Numbered from the stretch's first letter, positions 16,710 through 27,023 are shown. The stretch is DNA of 64,000 bases from Desulfurococcales archaeon (GCA_015521705.1 WANR01000036.1:1-64000); one strand, 5' to 3'. Made by a program: numbers and translations. The notes: generated by a model from the sequence alone, not told the origin.

Positions 16710-18500
16710 TTGACTCTCAAGCACGGATTCGGGAGGGGTCTGAGCGAGGTTCTGGGGGGGTTACTAGTAGCTCTAGCCATGGTTGGCCTAGCAGTCTCGC
16801 TATACGCTATAACTTCGCAATTGACGTCTAAAGCGATTACTGTTGCCAGTGATGCGTCGCTTAGGCTGGAAGAGGCAACAACTCCCCCTCAGCTAGTACT
16901 ACGCCTGTACCCCAATGGGAGTCTAGCACTGCAAGTATTTAGCATTAGAGAGGTCGTGATCGAGAAGGTTCTCGTAGCCTATGGTAATGGTAGCTTTGTG
17001 GAGCTCGAGGGATCACTGGTCAAGGGCTCTTGGGGTGTCATTATCTCGCGCAACTATAACTGTGAACCCGTCAGAGTAGCAGTGTTGACTTCTAGGGGCA
17101 ACGTTTTCTATTATAATCCTCTAAGCGACCCCGGAGCCCGGAACCCCTCAGTGTTGCCAGGGGGGTTCGTTGACTGCTCCCTATTCCTTGGAGGGTCTAG
17201 CGGGGCTGCTAGAGTCTATAGTGGTGGCGGGGAGATCGTTGTGGAGCTCATAGACGCTGGTGCTACGTCAGCGTCTGTCCAGTCATCCTACAATCTAGGC
17301 TATGTAGACTCCCTGAAGCTTAATGGGTGGATTAGTGGGCGCTGCAGGGTCTTAGCCTATAGGGGCTCTACTTACTTTGGATCTACAACCAATGAAACCT
17401 GGCTGACCCTGGGCTCTATGATTGTTGGCGGCCGTGAAGTAAACGTGACTCTGGGCCTGTTGTGCACTAAAAGGTTCTCAGCGCTCTATCTTGTCTTCCG
17501 GTACGATGAAGGCTCGATGGTAATCAATGGGAGCGCCAGCATAGTGTACTCGGCAGAAACGTACGCTAGACACGTGCCTAGTGGGGGCTATAATGATACC
17601 GTGCTCCCGATGCTCTACTCGCCCCTAGGAGATTTCAGGGGCTCGTCGACGCTGAGGTACAAGTATGGTAGCATTGGTAACTATATAGAGTCGTGGGGGG
17701 CAGCTACTGCGCGCTTCTCTACCACAGGCCCCGTAGTCGTCCTAGTAAACACTATGGGTGTAGAGCTATGGATAGACGCTAGGCTAGACATAAGCGTTGA
17801 AGCGGCTCAGCTGCTGGCAACAACGACTATCAGGCAGCACCTAGGCATTAGCAGCCCAGCCACAGTGACGAGGGAGTGCCCCACCGTGGCAGCGGCAGAA
17901 GACGTTACAGAGGCAGTGTTCAGAGCCCCCTGGACAAGCGTGAAGCCGGGCATCGAGATCCTGCACCCCTCCGGGTCTATATATAGGGAGCTGGGATGCG
18001 GCGAGACCATAAGAGTAGAGGCCCCGGCACAGGCGGTTCTTGAAGCAGTACTGCCAGCGCCCAGAGAAGCCCCGCTCATCTCGAGCATGAACGTAACACA
18101 GACAAGCTGGGTCAGCGAGGGAGGCTGGTACGTGAAGAATTATACTATAGAGTCACGAAAAACGCCAATACCAGCACCCTGGAGAACCCCCTACATGATA
18201 GTATTCACGCATGAAGGATCCCTCATGCTAACCGCACAGAACGGCTGGATGAACGCCACAGTATGGCAGGAAGGATCCGTAATTGCAGCCAGGACAAGCC
18301 TCCTAGCAGGGATCAACATAAACGTCACGCCCCCAGACTCCATCGTGGCGGTCTACCACTCCACAGGGCCCAAGCCATACTTCTCGGTCTCAATAGCGGA
18401 GCCCAGCACAGCCAAGACGCCGGAAGAACCCCAGACATACGCCCTAATAATAATAGCTAGTGGGTGGAGAGAAACGGAAATAATAGCCTGGTCATCCTAA
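16710..18500 (+). CDS. Large secreted protein with type IV pilin-like N-terminus
   Basis: A 596-residue exported protein. Using TTG 16710 the N-terminus is a short basic leader (LTLKHGFGRG) followed by LSEVLGGLLVALAMVGLAV, very like archaeal class III signal peptides that are cut just before the SE-containing hydrophobic helix. The body is beta-rich with many sequons (NGS, NET, NVT, NGSA, NDT, NAT) and few Lys. Typical archaeal pilins are under 200 residues, so this may be a minor tip pilin or an adhesin anchored by a pilin-like helix. The frame runs open to 16635, but SD and TATA favour 16710. Function unassigned. Confidence 0.72.
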   Translation: MTLKHGFGRGLSEVLGGLLVALAMVGLAVSLYAITSQLTSKAITVASDASLRLEEATTPPQLVLRLYPNGSLALQVFSIREVVIEKVLVAYGNGSFVELEGSLVKGSWGVIISRNYNCEPVRVAVLTSRGNVFYYNPLSDPGARNPSVLPGGFVDCSLFLGGSSGAARVYSGGGEIVVELIDAGATSASVQSSYNLGYVDSLKLNGWISGRCRVLAYRGSTYFGSTTNETWLTLGSMIVGGREVNVTLGLLCTKRFSALYLVFRYDEGSMVINGSASIVYSAETYARHVPSGGYNDTVLPMLYSPLGDFRGSSTLRYKYGSIGNYIESWGAATARFSTTGPVVVLVNTMGVELWIDARLDISVEAAQLLATTTIRQHLGISSPATVTRECPTVAAAEDVTEAVFRAPWTSVKPGIEILHPSGSIYRELGCGETIRVEAPAQAVLEAVLPAPREAPLISSMNVTQTSWVSEGGWYVKNYTIESRKTPIPAPWRTPYMIVFTHEGSLMLTAQNGWMNATVWQEGSVIAARTSLLAGININVTPPDSIVAVYHSTGPKPYFSVSIAEPSTAKTPEEPQTYALIIIASGWRETEIIAWSS

Positions 18501-18682
18501 ATCTCCGCAGAACCAGCGCAAACATGCAGGGCCTAAAGAGCGCGTTCCCGCAAGGCTGGGATTCCACAAACACGCAATCCCAATAAATAATATCGTATTA
18601 GGGGCCTTAATGCTCCGAGCCATCGTTTACCCCCCCTTTACCCGGGAAAACCCAGGTTTCCTTAAGCCCTGAAACCCCCTTA

Positions 18683-18733
18683 ACCCTTAAATACTGGATC
18701 ACCACGCTCTGATCATAACGACTCGTTAAGGGT
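18683..18733 (+). promoter_or_regulatory. Promoter region of the S-layer-type gene with 8-bp inverted repeat
   Basis: A TATA-like CTTAAATAC (18686-18694) follows a C-rich stretch (about 18628-18686). ACCCTTAA at 18683-18690 is repeated inverted as TTAAGGGT at 18726-18733, so the arms sit over the TATA box and just downstream of the expected transcription start. The 5' leader would be about 40 bases. Confidence 0.45.
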
Positions 18734-18753
18734 AAAGTGTGTGGGTGTAGCGC

Positions 18754-21700
18754 GTGTTGAAGGAGAAGGCTGGAGCAGTACTAGTAGTACTCCTCATGCT
18801 GTTGCCCTTAGCACCCATAGGGCTACTAGCCCAGGGACAAGTCACTCAAATAACTGGTAGCGTCCAGGTATTCACACTAGTAGCATCTGGAGGCTCAGAG
18901 ATAACATTCGCCATCAACGTGACAGCTCTGAGACAGGCACCACAGTGGGTCGCCGCCCAGATAGATATATACCTTGACGACAACGGTTTCGCACAGATAG
19001 ATGCCGAGTCTATAAGGTTAACGCCAGCACCCCTAGACATTTCAGGCATAGACTACGTGGTCGGAACAGTCAGGCTACCACCAGCCTCCGTGATCCTCTC
19101 TACATTCACCGGCATAACAGGCGGCAAGCTCTACATCAAGGTTTTTGGCGGGCCACAGCTGGTAGCCGTGTCCAACCCGTTCATCTTCCTGCCCTCCACA
19201 GCAGGCATAATAGAGTTCAACGACGACAGGTACGCCTACTTCACTCACCCACTCTTCGGGGCTAACAACACACTCAACTTCACAGTAAACTTCACAAGCG
19301 TGAACAGCCTACTAGCCGCGGCGGGCCTGACAACAATAGACCTAACACAGTTCAACCTAACAGCCAACATAACCTCAGACGACGGAGACCAAGAACTCAA
19401 CCTATACCGAAGAACTACAGTGCCTAGTGAGAGCAGCGAGGTAATAAGCCCCATCACAAGCTTTACAACCCTAGCCGGAGACGTCTTAAGCGTGGAGGGC
19501 AACATAACAGACTTCCCCCTAATATCCCCGGAGAACCAGCTACCAGCAGGTCAGACCAGAGGACTCTTAGGAGTGAACTTCGAGAGGTTCACAATGGAGT
19601 TCCTAGTAGAGAACGAGACAGTAGACCTGTCTGGTAACATAATCGTAGTTAGAGCCGGCGCGGAAGAGCAGCGCATAACCGGTGGCATGTGGAGCGAGGA
19701 CCTAATACTGGCTTCTCTAAGCTACGAAGGCTTCATAGACATATTCCCCTCGGCAGGCTTCGATCCAAGACCAACACCAACAGGTGACGTGGAACCGACT
19801 ATCTCAGGGCCTACAGACGAGGTTAACGTGTTCGACAACATAACTGTTGAGCTACACAACTTCCCGCCAAACGAGAACATAAGCGTGACCTTCTACTGGT
19901 TCGACCCCACCGCTGGCACGTACACCCTAGTACCAGGAACAGGCGTGTTCAACGCCACGGCCATGTCAGGCTTTACCACAGGCACTAACGGGGCAGCTCT
20001 AATAGAAGTGTTCGTGCCCGGAGGCCAGTACGGCGGAAGGGTGGTAGCGCTCCAGATGGGCACCTTTAACACCGGGTTCTTCCTCGGACTACCCACAACC
20101 AATACGACAGTCATAGAACCATTCATAATACTAGCACCGTTCGGCGCTGACGGCAGCCTGCTTCCAGACACAGAAACTTTGACAACGCCAATGAGCTTCG
20201 CTCCCAACGATTACCTACTAGTCAAGGGCCACGGCTTCATACAGGAGTCCATACAGGTAGAGGCTAGGTTCACCAACGGGACCCTGATAGGCCCCCTAAC
20301 CCCGCTACTAGACTTCCCGGATAACGATGACGTCATAACAGTGCTTAGCAACGGTTCATTCTCCACCGTAATGAGGGCGCCGCCCAACGCTCTGCCATCA
20401 GCCACCACGGTGAACTTCTTCGCCGCGGGAACAACAGCAACCAACAACGGAACCTCCAGGAACCCTGGCTCAATAAGCTACACTCCTAAGGTCTACGTGA
20501 ACGCTACACCAGAATTCATGAGCTTTGGTAACGCACAGCTGATGCTAGGACTGTTCCCAGCATACCCAGCACCAGCCGTGTGGGAGGACCCGTCAACAAG
20601 GTTCTTCACTGCCGAAGTCATAGGGCTTGACGCAGCCAGCTATCCATCCGTGTTCCTCAACTTCTCGAGCGCAATCTTCGAGGAGACTATAACGCCTGCA
20701 GTATTCACGCCAAGCAACGGATACCTGAGGTTCGACGGCCTGCCAGTACCCGTGGTTCCCTACGGTGACTACGACGTCGAGGTCGTGAATGCTACCACTA
20801 ATACAATGATTGTAGACACAGATCCCGTCTCTAGAGTAGGCGTGAGGAACACTATAGCAGCCATAGACCCGCTCACCGGCGAGTTCAGGGGGCCCGCTAC
20901 ACCATTATTCCTGGGCGGCCCACAGCCATTCAACGTGACAGGCTACGGGTGGCACCCCAACGATGACGTGTTCTTCGACATAGCACAGGCCGGAGTCTTC
21001 GGAATATTCCTAGTGACGACTGACGGTAGGGGATCCTTCGAGAACGCCACAGTACAGTTCGACCTGTTCGTGCTGACAAGCGGCACCTTCACGGTCAACT
21101 TCACCCAGCCAGGCACACCGATGTTATGGAGGGCTCTCACAGTAGTGGTAGGCGTGCCTCCAGCACTAGAAGTCATGGTAGAAGCAGGCACTATAAGGTT
21201 CGCAGGCGAGACCGTCGACCTGTGGCTATTCGTGCTATTCGGAGACGAGAGAGCCACCGAGGACCAGATAAGCGTGATACACATATTCGTCTCAGCCCAG
21301 GTTGACGGCCTAGGCTACGTGAAGGTACTAACAGGAGCCGCAGCCGTGCCACAGTTCCTTGAGCCCGGAGTATGGCACCTGTCATTCACTGTGCCTCCAG
21401 AGCTGGCTGGCGAGGATCTAGTAGTTATAGGCCATGCTGTAGGTAGGTATGCGCCCAACTTCCCAGACGATGAAGACTGGGACACCACCATAATAACAGT
21501 CCCTGGAACCCTAGAAGACTACCTACAATCCATAAGCGGTAAAGTAGACCAAGTACTAGACGCACTTGAAGAGGTTAACGCAACCATAGTTGACGTGGTA
21601 GCTGCTGGAGTCGCCGAGATCAACACTACTGTAGGCATGCTTATCATGGACATAGAAGAGATGTTCGGCGACGTCTTCACGTTCCTCGACGCTATAAACG

Positions 21701-22764
21701 CTACAGTAGTAGAGATCAAGAGGGAGGTCATGATCATAGAGTCAGCCATGGGAACATTCAACATGACTCTGCAGGAACTGCTAGACCTAGCAGCTGAAAC
21801 CAATACTCTAGTAGAGGACGGGTTCACGACGGTACTAGTAACACTGTCTAGCGTCGAAGACAATGTCATAGAAGAAGTAGCCAACGCTGCCAACTTCCTG
21901 GCAAGCCTAATATTCTTCTACGGAGAAGAGACGCTGTTCAGGCTCGACATGGCTCTAGACAACCAGGCTGAAATAATAGACATGCTGGCAGCCCTCAACG
22001 CTACAATAGTAGGCATCAGCGAAGGCGTCGCAGCAGTGCAGACAAGCGTGGGCCAGGTACTTGTAGAGCTAGATGCCCTCGAGATGGCTCTTAGCGATGT
22101 AAACGCTACAATAGTAGGCTTCGTGATGGACGCCGAGGGCAATATACTAGCAGCCATCGACACAGGAACGGGCCAGATACTAGCCGAGCTAGACGTGCTT
22201 AGGAGATTCATCGATAGAGAAGTCGTGAGCGGGGTCGACGACATAAGAGCGACCCTAAGCGAGATAAGAGCATTCCTCTTCGCCGCCAGGACAGACCTCG
22301 AAACAGCTATAGGTAACGTGTTAGCCAGCGTCAGAGACCTCTCCAACGCCACAGCCTCAGCATTCACTGACACCTTCAACAGGCTTGCCAGCATAGAAAA
22401 CGCCATAAGCGGAGTAGCCAATGCAGTAGGCAACGTGCAGGACAGAGTATCCACAGTAGACAGCAAGCTAGACAACGTCAACAACAGACTAGGCACTCTA
22501 GACTCGAAGCTAGACTCCCTAGACGCCAAGGTGTCACAGGTAGGTGACGATGTGAAGTCAACAGTACAGTCCACAGTACAGAGTGCATCAACAGACGTGA
22601 GGAACGCCGTCACCGAGGCACAGTCAAGCATTGAAAACAGGATAGACACCGCCGCGAGCCAGCTGGCAAGCTCGCAGAGAACATTCGGAGCGCTCAACTC
22701 AGTACTCACAATAATAGTACTTGCAGCAGTAATCTACCTGATAGTAGCCACCAGGAGGACATAA
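18754..22764 (+). CDS. Tetrabrachion/S-layer-type surface glycoprotein
   Basis: Main surface protein candidate, 1336 residues. Signal peptide at about 1-27 (AGAVLVVLLMLLPLAPIGLLAQG). Residues about 28-920 are beta-rich, Ig-like-looking units with few charged or Cys residues. From about 925 to 1310 the chain becomes a long coiled coil, with clear heptads at its end (VDSKLDNVNNRLGTLDSKLD). A single membrane helix at about 1314-1332 and RRT close the protein. More than 25 N-X-S/T sequons occur, including NATIV/NATVV at 942, 982, 1082 and 1117 in the stalk. This layout matches tetrabrachion of Staphylothermus. The next gene encodes a subtilase of the matching type. The GTG start could instead be TTG 18757. 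Confidence 0.82.
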   Translation: MLKEKAGAVLVVLLMLLPLAPIGLLAQGQVTQITGSVQVFTLVASGGSEITFAINVTALRQAPQWVAAQIDIYLDDNGFAQIDAESIRLTPAPLDISGIDYVVGTVRLPPASVILSTFTGITGGKLYIKVFGGPQLVAVSNPFIFLPSTAGIIEFNDDRYAYFTHPLFGANNTLNFTVNFTSVNSLLAAAGLTTIDLTQFNLTANITSDDGDQELNLYRRTTVPSESSEVISPITSFTTLAGDVLSVEGNITDFPLISPENQLPAGQTRGLLGVNFERFTMEFLVENETVDLSGNIIVVRAGAEEQRITGGMWSEDLILASLSYEGFIDIFPSAGFDPRPTPTGDVEPTISGPTDEVNVFDNITVELHNFPPNENISVTFYWFDPTAGTYTLVPGTGVFNATAMSGFTTGTNGAALIEVFVPGGQYGGRVVALQMGTFNTGFFLGLPTTNTTVIEPFIILAPFGADGSLLPDTETLTTPMSFAPNDYLLVKGHGFIQESIQVEARFTNGTLIGPLTPLLDFPDNDDVITVLSNGSFSTVMRAPPNALPSATTVNFFAAGTTATNNGTSRNPGSISYTPKVYVNATPEFMSFGNAQLMLGLFPAYPAPAVWEDPSTRFFTAEVIGLDAASYPSVFLNFSSAIFEETITPAVFTPSNGYLRFDGLPVPVVPYGDYDVEVVNATTNTMIVDTDPVSRVGVRNTIAAIDPLTGEFRGPATPLFLGGPQPFNVTGYGWHPNDDVFFDIAQAGVFGIFLVTTDGRGSFENATVQFDLFVLTSGTFTVNFTQPGTPMLWRALTVVVGVPPALEVMVEAGTIRFAGETVDLWLFVLFGDERATEDQISVIHIFVSAQVDGLGYVKVLTGAAAVPQFLEPGVWHLSFTVPPELAGEDLVVIGHAVGRYAPNFPDDEDWDTTIITVPGTLEDYLQSISGKVDQVLDALEEVNATIVDVVAAGVAEINTTVGMLIMDIEEMFGDVFTFLDAINATVVEIKREVMIIESAMGTFNMTLQELLDLAAETNTLVEDGFTTVLVTLSSVEDNVIEEVANAANFLASLIFFYGEETLFRLDMALDNQAEIIDMLAALNATIVGISEGVAAVQTSVGQVLVELDALEMALSDVNATIVGFVMDAEGNILAAIDTGTGQILAELDVLRRFIDREVVSGVDDIRATLSEIRAFLFAARTDLETAIGNVLASVRDLSNATASAFTDTFNRLASIENAISGVANAVGNVQDRVSTVDSKLDNVNNRLGTLDSKLDSLDAKVSQVGDDVKSTVQSTVQSASTDVRNAVTEAQSSIENRIDTAASQLASSQRTFGALNSVLTIIVLAAVIYLIVATRRT

Positions 22765-22811
22765 CTGCCAGGGTTCAACAAAATAATTATTAAAAACAAA
22801 ATCTAAACTCC

Positions 22812-22817
22812 TTTTTT
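22812..22817 (+). terminator. T-run terminator after the surface glycoprotein gene
   Basis: TTTTTT about 50 bases after the stop codon, without a hairpin, as usual for archaeal termination. Confidence 0.4.
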
Positions 22818-23021
22818 AAACCCTGTACTTCCTGGATTACGGCTTTCTTTAGTCTTTTAAACGTTTCATTCTTCTACCCAGCTATGACACTTACAAATAA
22901 GACATGCTCCTTTAACCTGGATTATTAATAGCTTTGCCAAAGGTGTTCAGGCTGCTACTATGGAATATAACTTTTTAATTGGGTAACCCTGTTTAATAAT
23001 AGTGAGTCATGGGTGGACACT

Positions 23022-26000
23022 ATGAGGGTTCCGGGAAAAGCCAAGGCTTTAACTGCAGCGCTTCTTGCACTCCTCATAGCCTTGCCAGGGATAGGGCTAG
23101 TGTTTGGGCCCACGCAGGCATCGATGGGATACGAGCCTGGTTACAAGGCGATGATAGACCCCAGGCTACTGCAGGACGAAACCTTCGCGGAGCCTATAGC
23201 CCTGCTGAAGGGTAAGGAGGTATATTCTGATGCCGAAAAGGCGCTAGAGATCATAGGGGACAAGCTGAAGCCCCTCAGGGAGGGTCAAGTAAAAATATTC
23301 ATGGTAGTAGATCCTTCGGTGCCCGTGGATCTGTTAAACAGGGAGAGTAAGGGGGTCTTTGAGGTATTCAAAATAGGGAACATGAGGCTCGTAGAAGCGT
23401 GGGCCTCAAAGGAGGATATAGAGGATCTGGCATCAATACCTGGGGTTTACTACATAGGACTATACGTAAGCCCCGTAGACTCCATAGTGCAAGAGGCTAG
23501 ATCCAAGATTAACGTGGGCTCGTTCGCAAAAGACAAAATGGTTGGAGGCGAGGCCCCCTCACTCTATGAAGCCTCAGAAGTCATGGGTGCCTCTAGGGTA
23601 TGGGAAGAATTCAACATAACTGGAGAGGGTGTAGTGGTAGCAGTTGTCGATACTGGCGTCGACTTCGGCAACTCAGACCTCGGAGAGGACGCCATAGCCA
23701 GAGAGAACGGCGTTCCCTTAATCTTCGACACCGACCAAGCTGGTATAGTGCTAACCCTGGTTGAGGCTACAAAGACCGAGAACGACACAATACAGGTAGA
23801 AACACCTGTCCTCTTCTACGACGGCTTCTTCCTATCCCTGGGAGAGACCGACGCGGGCTTCTTCCTATACGTAAGCCGCCAGGGCTCCATATTCTACGAG
23901 GAGTTCCCCATAGAAGAGTTCTATGTGGGTGACATAGAGAGCGGTACCGGGATCTTTAAGTTCGGTCTCTTCGCCGCCTTAAACTACATACTATACGGAA
24001 ACTTCGGCTTCATGTACTACACAGTCCCGATCATAGTAGTAGACTCGGACGGCGACAGCCTGTACGACACAGCATACGCCGATCTCTCCACAATCTACTA
24101 CTTCTTCCTCAAAGCCCTCAACGAGACAGGAGTAGCCCCTGTAAGCCCAGATCCCAGCCTCTTTGACCTGAGCTTTGCCGATGAGAAACCATTATCGTTC
24201 GGCAGCGAGGTTGCAGCCAGGGACTTCAACGGTGACGGCGTCAACGACTTCAGCATAGGCGCCCTAGCAGGATACGTTTACGACTTCATCGGACTCTTCA
24301 CGGGAGAATTCGTGCCAGGCAACTGGACATCGGGCTTCGACTACGGAGGCGCTATACTGCCCGGATTCGATCCTCTAGGAAACTACATAACCATAGCGTA
24401 TGACTGGCTAGCCCACGGGACAAGCGTTGCCAGCGTTATAGCTGGTAGGGGCGTTGTACCCGTAGACCTCGGCTATGGCACCTTCGCCCTAAGAGGTATA
24501 GCTCCCGGAGCCAAGCTTGCTGCCAACACTGGTCTAATAAACCCGTTTGCAGCCCAGATGTTCTTTAGTGGCCACGACAAGGTGGGCCTAGAGTGGGAGT
24601 GGGTATTCACGGGGGCCCACAAGGCCGACGTGATAAGCAATAGCTGGGGCAACAGCTTCCTCCTACTAATAGGATTCGCCTCAGGCATGGGACCCTACAG
24701 CATACTCGAAGACTACATAGTAGCCAACACCGACACAGTCATAAGCCACGCCATGGGTAATGGAGGGCCAGGCTTCGGAACGGCGACTACTCCAGGGGCC
24801 GCATCGCTAGTAGTCAGCGTGGGTGCCAGCACGCTCTTCGACTACAGGCCCATATACGGTTACCTGCCAGGTGGCGATGGTGAGGTCGTCAGCTGGAGCG
24901 ATAGGGGACCCACACAGCTTGGAGTAGCAAAGCCTGACGTAGTGAATATTGGGAGCTTTGCCTTCGCAATGGCTCCAGTCAATGTAGGCCTCGGCGACGG
25001 AAGATTCGCCTTTGACCTCTTCGGAGGAACCAGCGAGGCCACCCCTATGACCTCAGGAGCTATAGCACTAATCATAGAAGCTTACAGAGAAGCCTTCGGC
25101 ACGTCGCCCTCGCCCGGAACTGTTAAGTCCATACTCAAGAGCACGGCCAGGGATCTAGGGTACGACGCATACACCCAAGGAGCTGGCCACGTAGATGCAT
25201 ACAGGGCGGTTAAGTCCATACTGGAAGGCGGCGAGGTTATAGCCTCGACCATGGACACGTTCAACAACATCTACGGCATGATCCAAGGAAACTCCTTTAT
25301 AGTACCCGACACGATAAAGCCCGAGGCCGACACGCAGCTATACACAGGCGTTATGAAGCCCGGAGAGTCGAAGACCCTCAGCCTCGACCTTAGAACCTTC
25401 GGAGGCGAGGTCAGCGCAGAACTGTCGGCTGTATGGTTCCACTCGCTACCACTGAACCTACTAGACTACTTGGACCTAGACAGGGGAGTAGCCTTTATAG
25501 GAGGCCAGGCAATGCCGCTAAGCTCCATACTCTCAAGCGTAGACAGCCAGGGCGGAGAGATAACCGTGACTCTTGACGCTCCAAGCGCTAGGATCTTCAT
25601 ACCAATAAGCGACGCCGCGTTCCAAAACGCTGAAATGGTGGAGTTCGTAGCCTGGATACCCTACAGCATCTACGACCCTGAAGGCAGGGAGGGAATATAT
25701 GGCTTCGTTCCAGGACTCCCATGGATCTGGATGGGCATTGAGGTTCACTTGGGCATAGACGTTAACAACAATGGAGTCATAGACCTCCCATCAGAGACCA
25801 GCAGGCTGAACTACGACATAAGGTATGCCAACAACTTCCACGTCACCATAGGGAAACCCTTCGAGAAATTCCAGAGAACCATAGAAAGGGTCGAGGAAAG
25901 ACTAGGCCTAGACCTCAGCGAAGCGACCACCGAGGCCTACCTCGACATAAGGGTGATATTCAACGGCTACTACTATCTAGGCCAGACGCTAGACCTTCCC

Positions 26001-27023
26001 ATCAAGTTCGAGCTCAGGAAGATACACAGGCTACCCTTCACGTGGATAGAGTTCAGTGAGACAAGCGTCACAGTCAACGAGGAGGGCACAAGCGTTGACG
26101 TAACAGTAAGCGTGCCTCCAGACGCGCAGCCTGGAGTCTACGAGGCATACGTGATCATAGAATACGATGGCAGAACAACGCTTGTCCCAGTTTCGATACC
26201 AGTGGCTGCAGTAGCCACTCCAGATTCGGGGGTCATAACACTGTCTTCCACAACGGAGGAGTCCTACTATAAGAACTACCAGTTCGAGGGCCAGTTCGAC
26301 TGGTCGTGGAGGTACGAGAGCGGTGATTGGAGAACGATCCCCGTGATAACAGAGGATCCCAGCATAATAGGTTTCATCGTGAAGGTAGAGTGGATGGGAT
26401 ACAACTCGAGTGTTGACGTGGGATTCGCCTCTCTAGGAATACCTTTCCTGGCAGGCGAGCCAGACGAATTCTACTATGGCGCAGTGACGGCTGCAAAGCT
26501 CACTCTACCACTATACAGGAGCGGCTGGTTCCCGCACTACGACTACCCAACACCGCAACTTGCCACTATATTCGCTCCAGTGTACCCGTTCGCTATAGAC
26601 GTGCCTCACTGGGTGGTGCTCCATAACACTCTAATAGATGCTTCCGACGCCTATCCAGAACAATACACTCTAAAGCTGATCCCAGTAAGAGCTAGCCCGC
26701 TGGTCTTCACAGTGCCCAGCGGGGAAGAGACCACTATAACTCTAGAGCTTACCTCGTTCGCTCTCAGCAATGCCATGGTGGTTCCTCTAAGCGTGGTCGG
26801 AGACGCCCAAATATCCTCCATGACAACCACGCTGGGCTACGGGTTTACCCACGAGTTGAACATAACGCTCACAGCAACGACGCCTTCAACCATAATACTA
26901 GGAGTCGCCCTAGATAGGCTCGACCAGTACAACATAGGGTTCATGTGGTTCGGCGACAAGGTAACAGTACTAGAGGCTAAAGGCTTTGCCCTCATAGCGG
27001 TCCAAGTCATACCTCAAGAATAA
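23022..27023 (+). CDS. Large secreted subtilisin-like serine protease (STABLE/pyrolysin type)
   Basis: Exported S8 protease of 1333 residues. Signal peptide MRVPGKAKALTAALLALLIA..., then a propeptide region. Counting from the upstream GTG 23013, the catalytic residues are Asp213 (VVAVVDTGVDFG), His468 (DWLAHGTSVASVIAGRG), Asn583 (GNGGPGFG) and Ser674 (GGTSEATPMTSGA). The 255-residue insert between Asp and His carries Asp-rich calcium-like loops (DSDGDSLYD, DFNGDGVND). The ~600-residue C-terminal part is beta-rich. No membrane helix is seen, so it is probably held by the surface protein encoded just upstream, as the STABLE protease is in Staphylothermus. ATG 23022 is preferred because GGGTGG lies 7-8 bases upstream. 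Confidence 0.9.
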   Translation: MRVPGKAKALTAALLALLIALPGIGLVFGPTQASMGYEPGYKAMIDPRLLQDETFAEPIALLKGKEVYSDAEKALEIIGDKLKPLREGQVKIFMVVDPSVPVDLLNRESKGVFEVFKIGNMRLVEAWASKEDIEDLASIPGVYYIGLYVSPVDSIVQEARSKINVGSFAKDKMVGGEAPSLYEASEVMGASRVWEEFNITGEGVVVAVVDTGVDFGNSDLGEDAIARENGVPLIFDTDQAGIVLTLVEATKTENDTIQVETPVLFYDGFFLSLGETDAGFFLYVSRQGSIFYEEFPIEEFYVGDIESGTGIFKFGLFAALNYILYGNFGFMYYTVPIIVVDSDGDSLYDTAYADLSTIYYFFLKALNETGVAPVSPDPSLFDLSFADEKPLSFGSEVAARDFNGDGVNDFSIGALAGYVYDFIGLFTGEFVPGNWTSGFDYGGAILPGFDPLGNYITIAYDWLAHGTSVASVIAGRGVVPVDLGYGTFALRGIAPGAKLAANTGLINPFAAQMFFSGHDKVGLEWEWVFTGAHKADVISNSWGNSFLLLIGFASGMGPYSILEDYIVANTDTVISHAMGNGGPGFGTATTPGAASLVVSVGASTLFDYRPIYGYLPGGDGEVVSWSDRGPTQLGVAKPDVVNIGSFAFAMAPVNVGLGDGRFAFDLFGGTSEATPMTSGAIALIIEAYREAFGTSPSPGTVKSILKSTARDLGYDAYTQGAGHVDAYRAVKSILEGGEVIASTMDTFNNIYGMIQGNSFIVPDTIKPEADTQLYTGVMKPGESKTLSLDLRTFGGEVSAELSAVWFHSLPLNLLDYLDLDRGVAFIGGQAMPLSSILSSVDSQGGEITVTLDAPSARIFIPISDAAFQNAEMVEFVAWIPYSIYDPEGREGIYGFVPGLPWIWMGIEVHLGIDVNNNGVIDLPSETSRLNYDIRYANNFHVTIGKPFEKFQRTIERVEERLGLDLSEATTEAYLDIRVIFNGYYYLGQTLDLPIKFELRKIHRLPFTWIEFSETSVTVNEEGTSVDVTVSVPPDAQPGVYEAYVIIEYDGRTTLVPVSIPVAAVATPDSGVITLSSTTEESYYKNYQFEGQFDWSWRYESGDWRTIPVITEDPSIIGFIVKVEWMGYNSSVDVGFASLGIPFLAGEPDEFYYGAVTAAKLTLPLYRSGWFPHYDYPTPQLATIFAPVYPFAIDVPHWVVLHNTLIDASDAYPEQYTLKLIPVRASPLVFTVPSGEETTITLELTSFALSNAMVVPLSVVGDAQISSMTTTLGYGFTHELNITLTATTPSTIILGVALDRLDQYNIGFMWFGDKVTVLEAKGFALIAVQVIPQE

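Noticed and set aside
21918-22709. 263-residue antisense frame in the surface glycoprotein gene
   Set aside because: Ser/Thr/Leu-rich shadow of the coiled-coil codons; no initiation signals.
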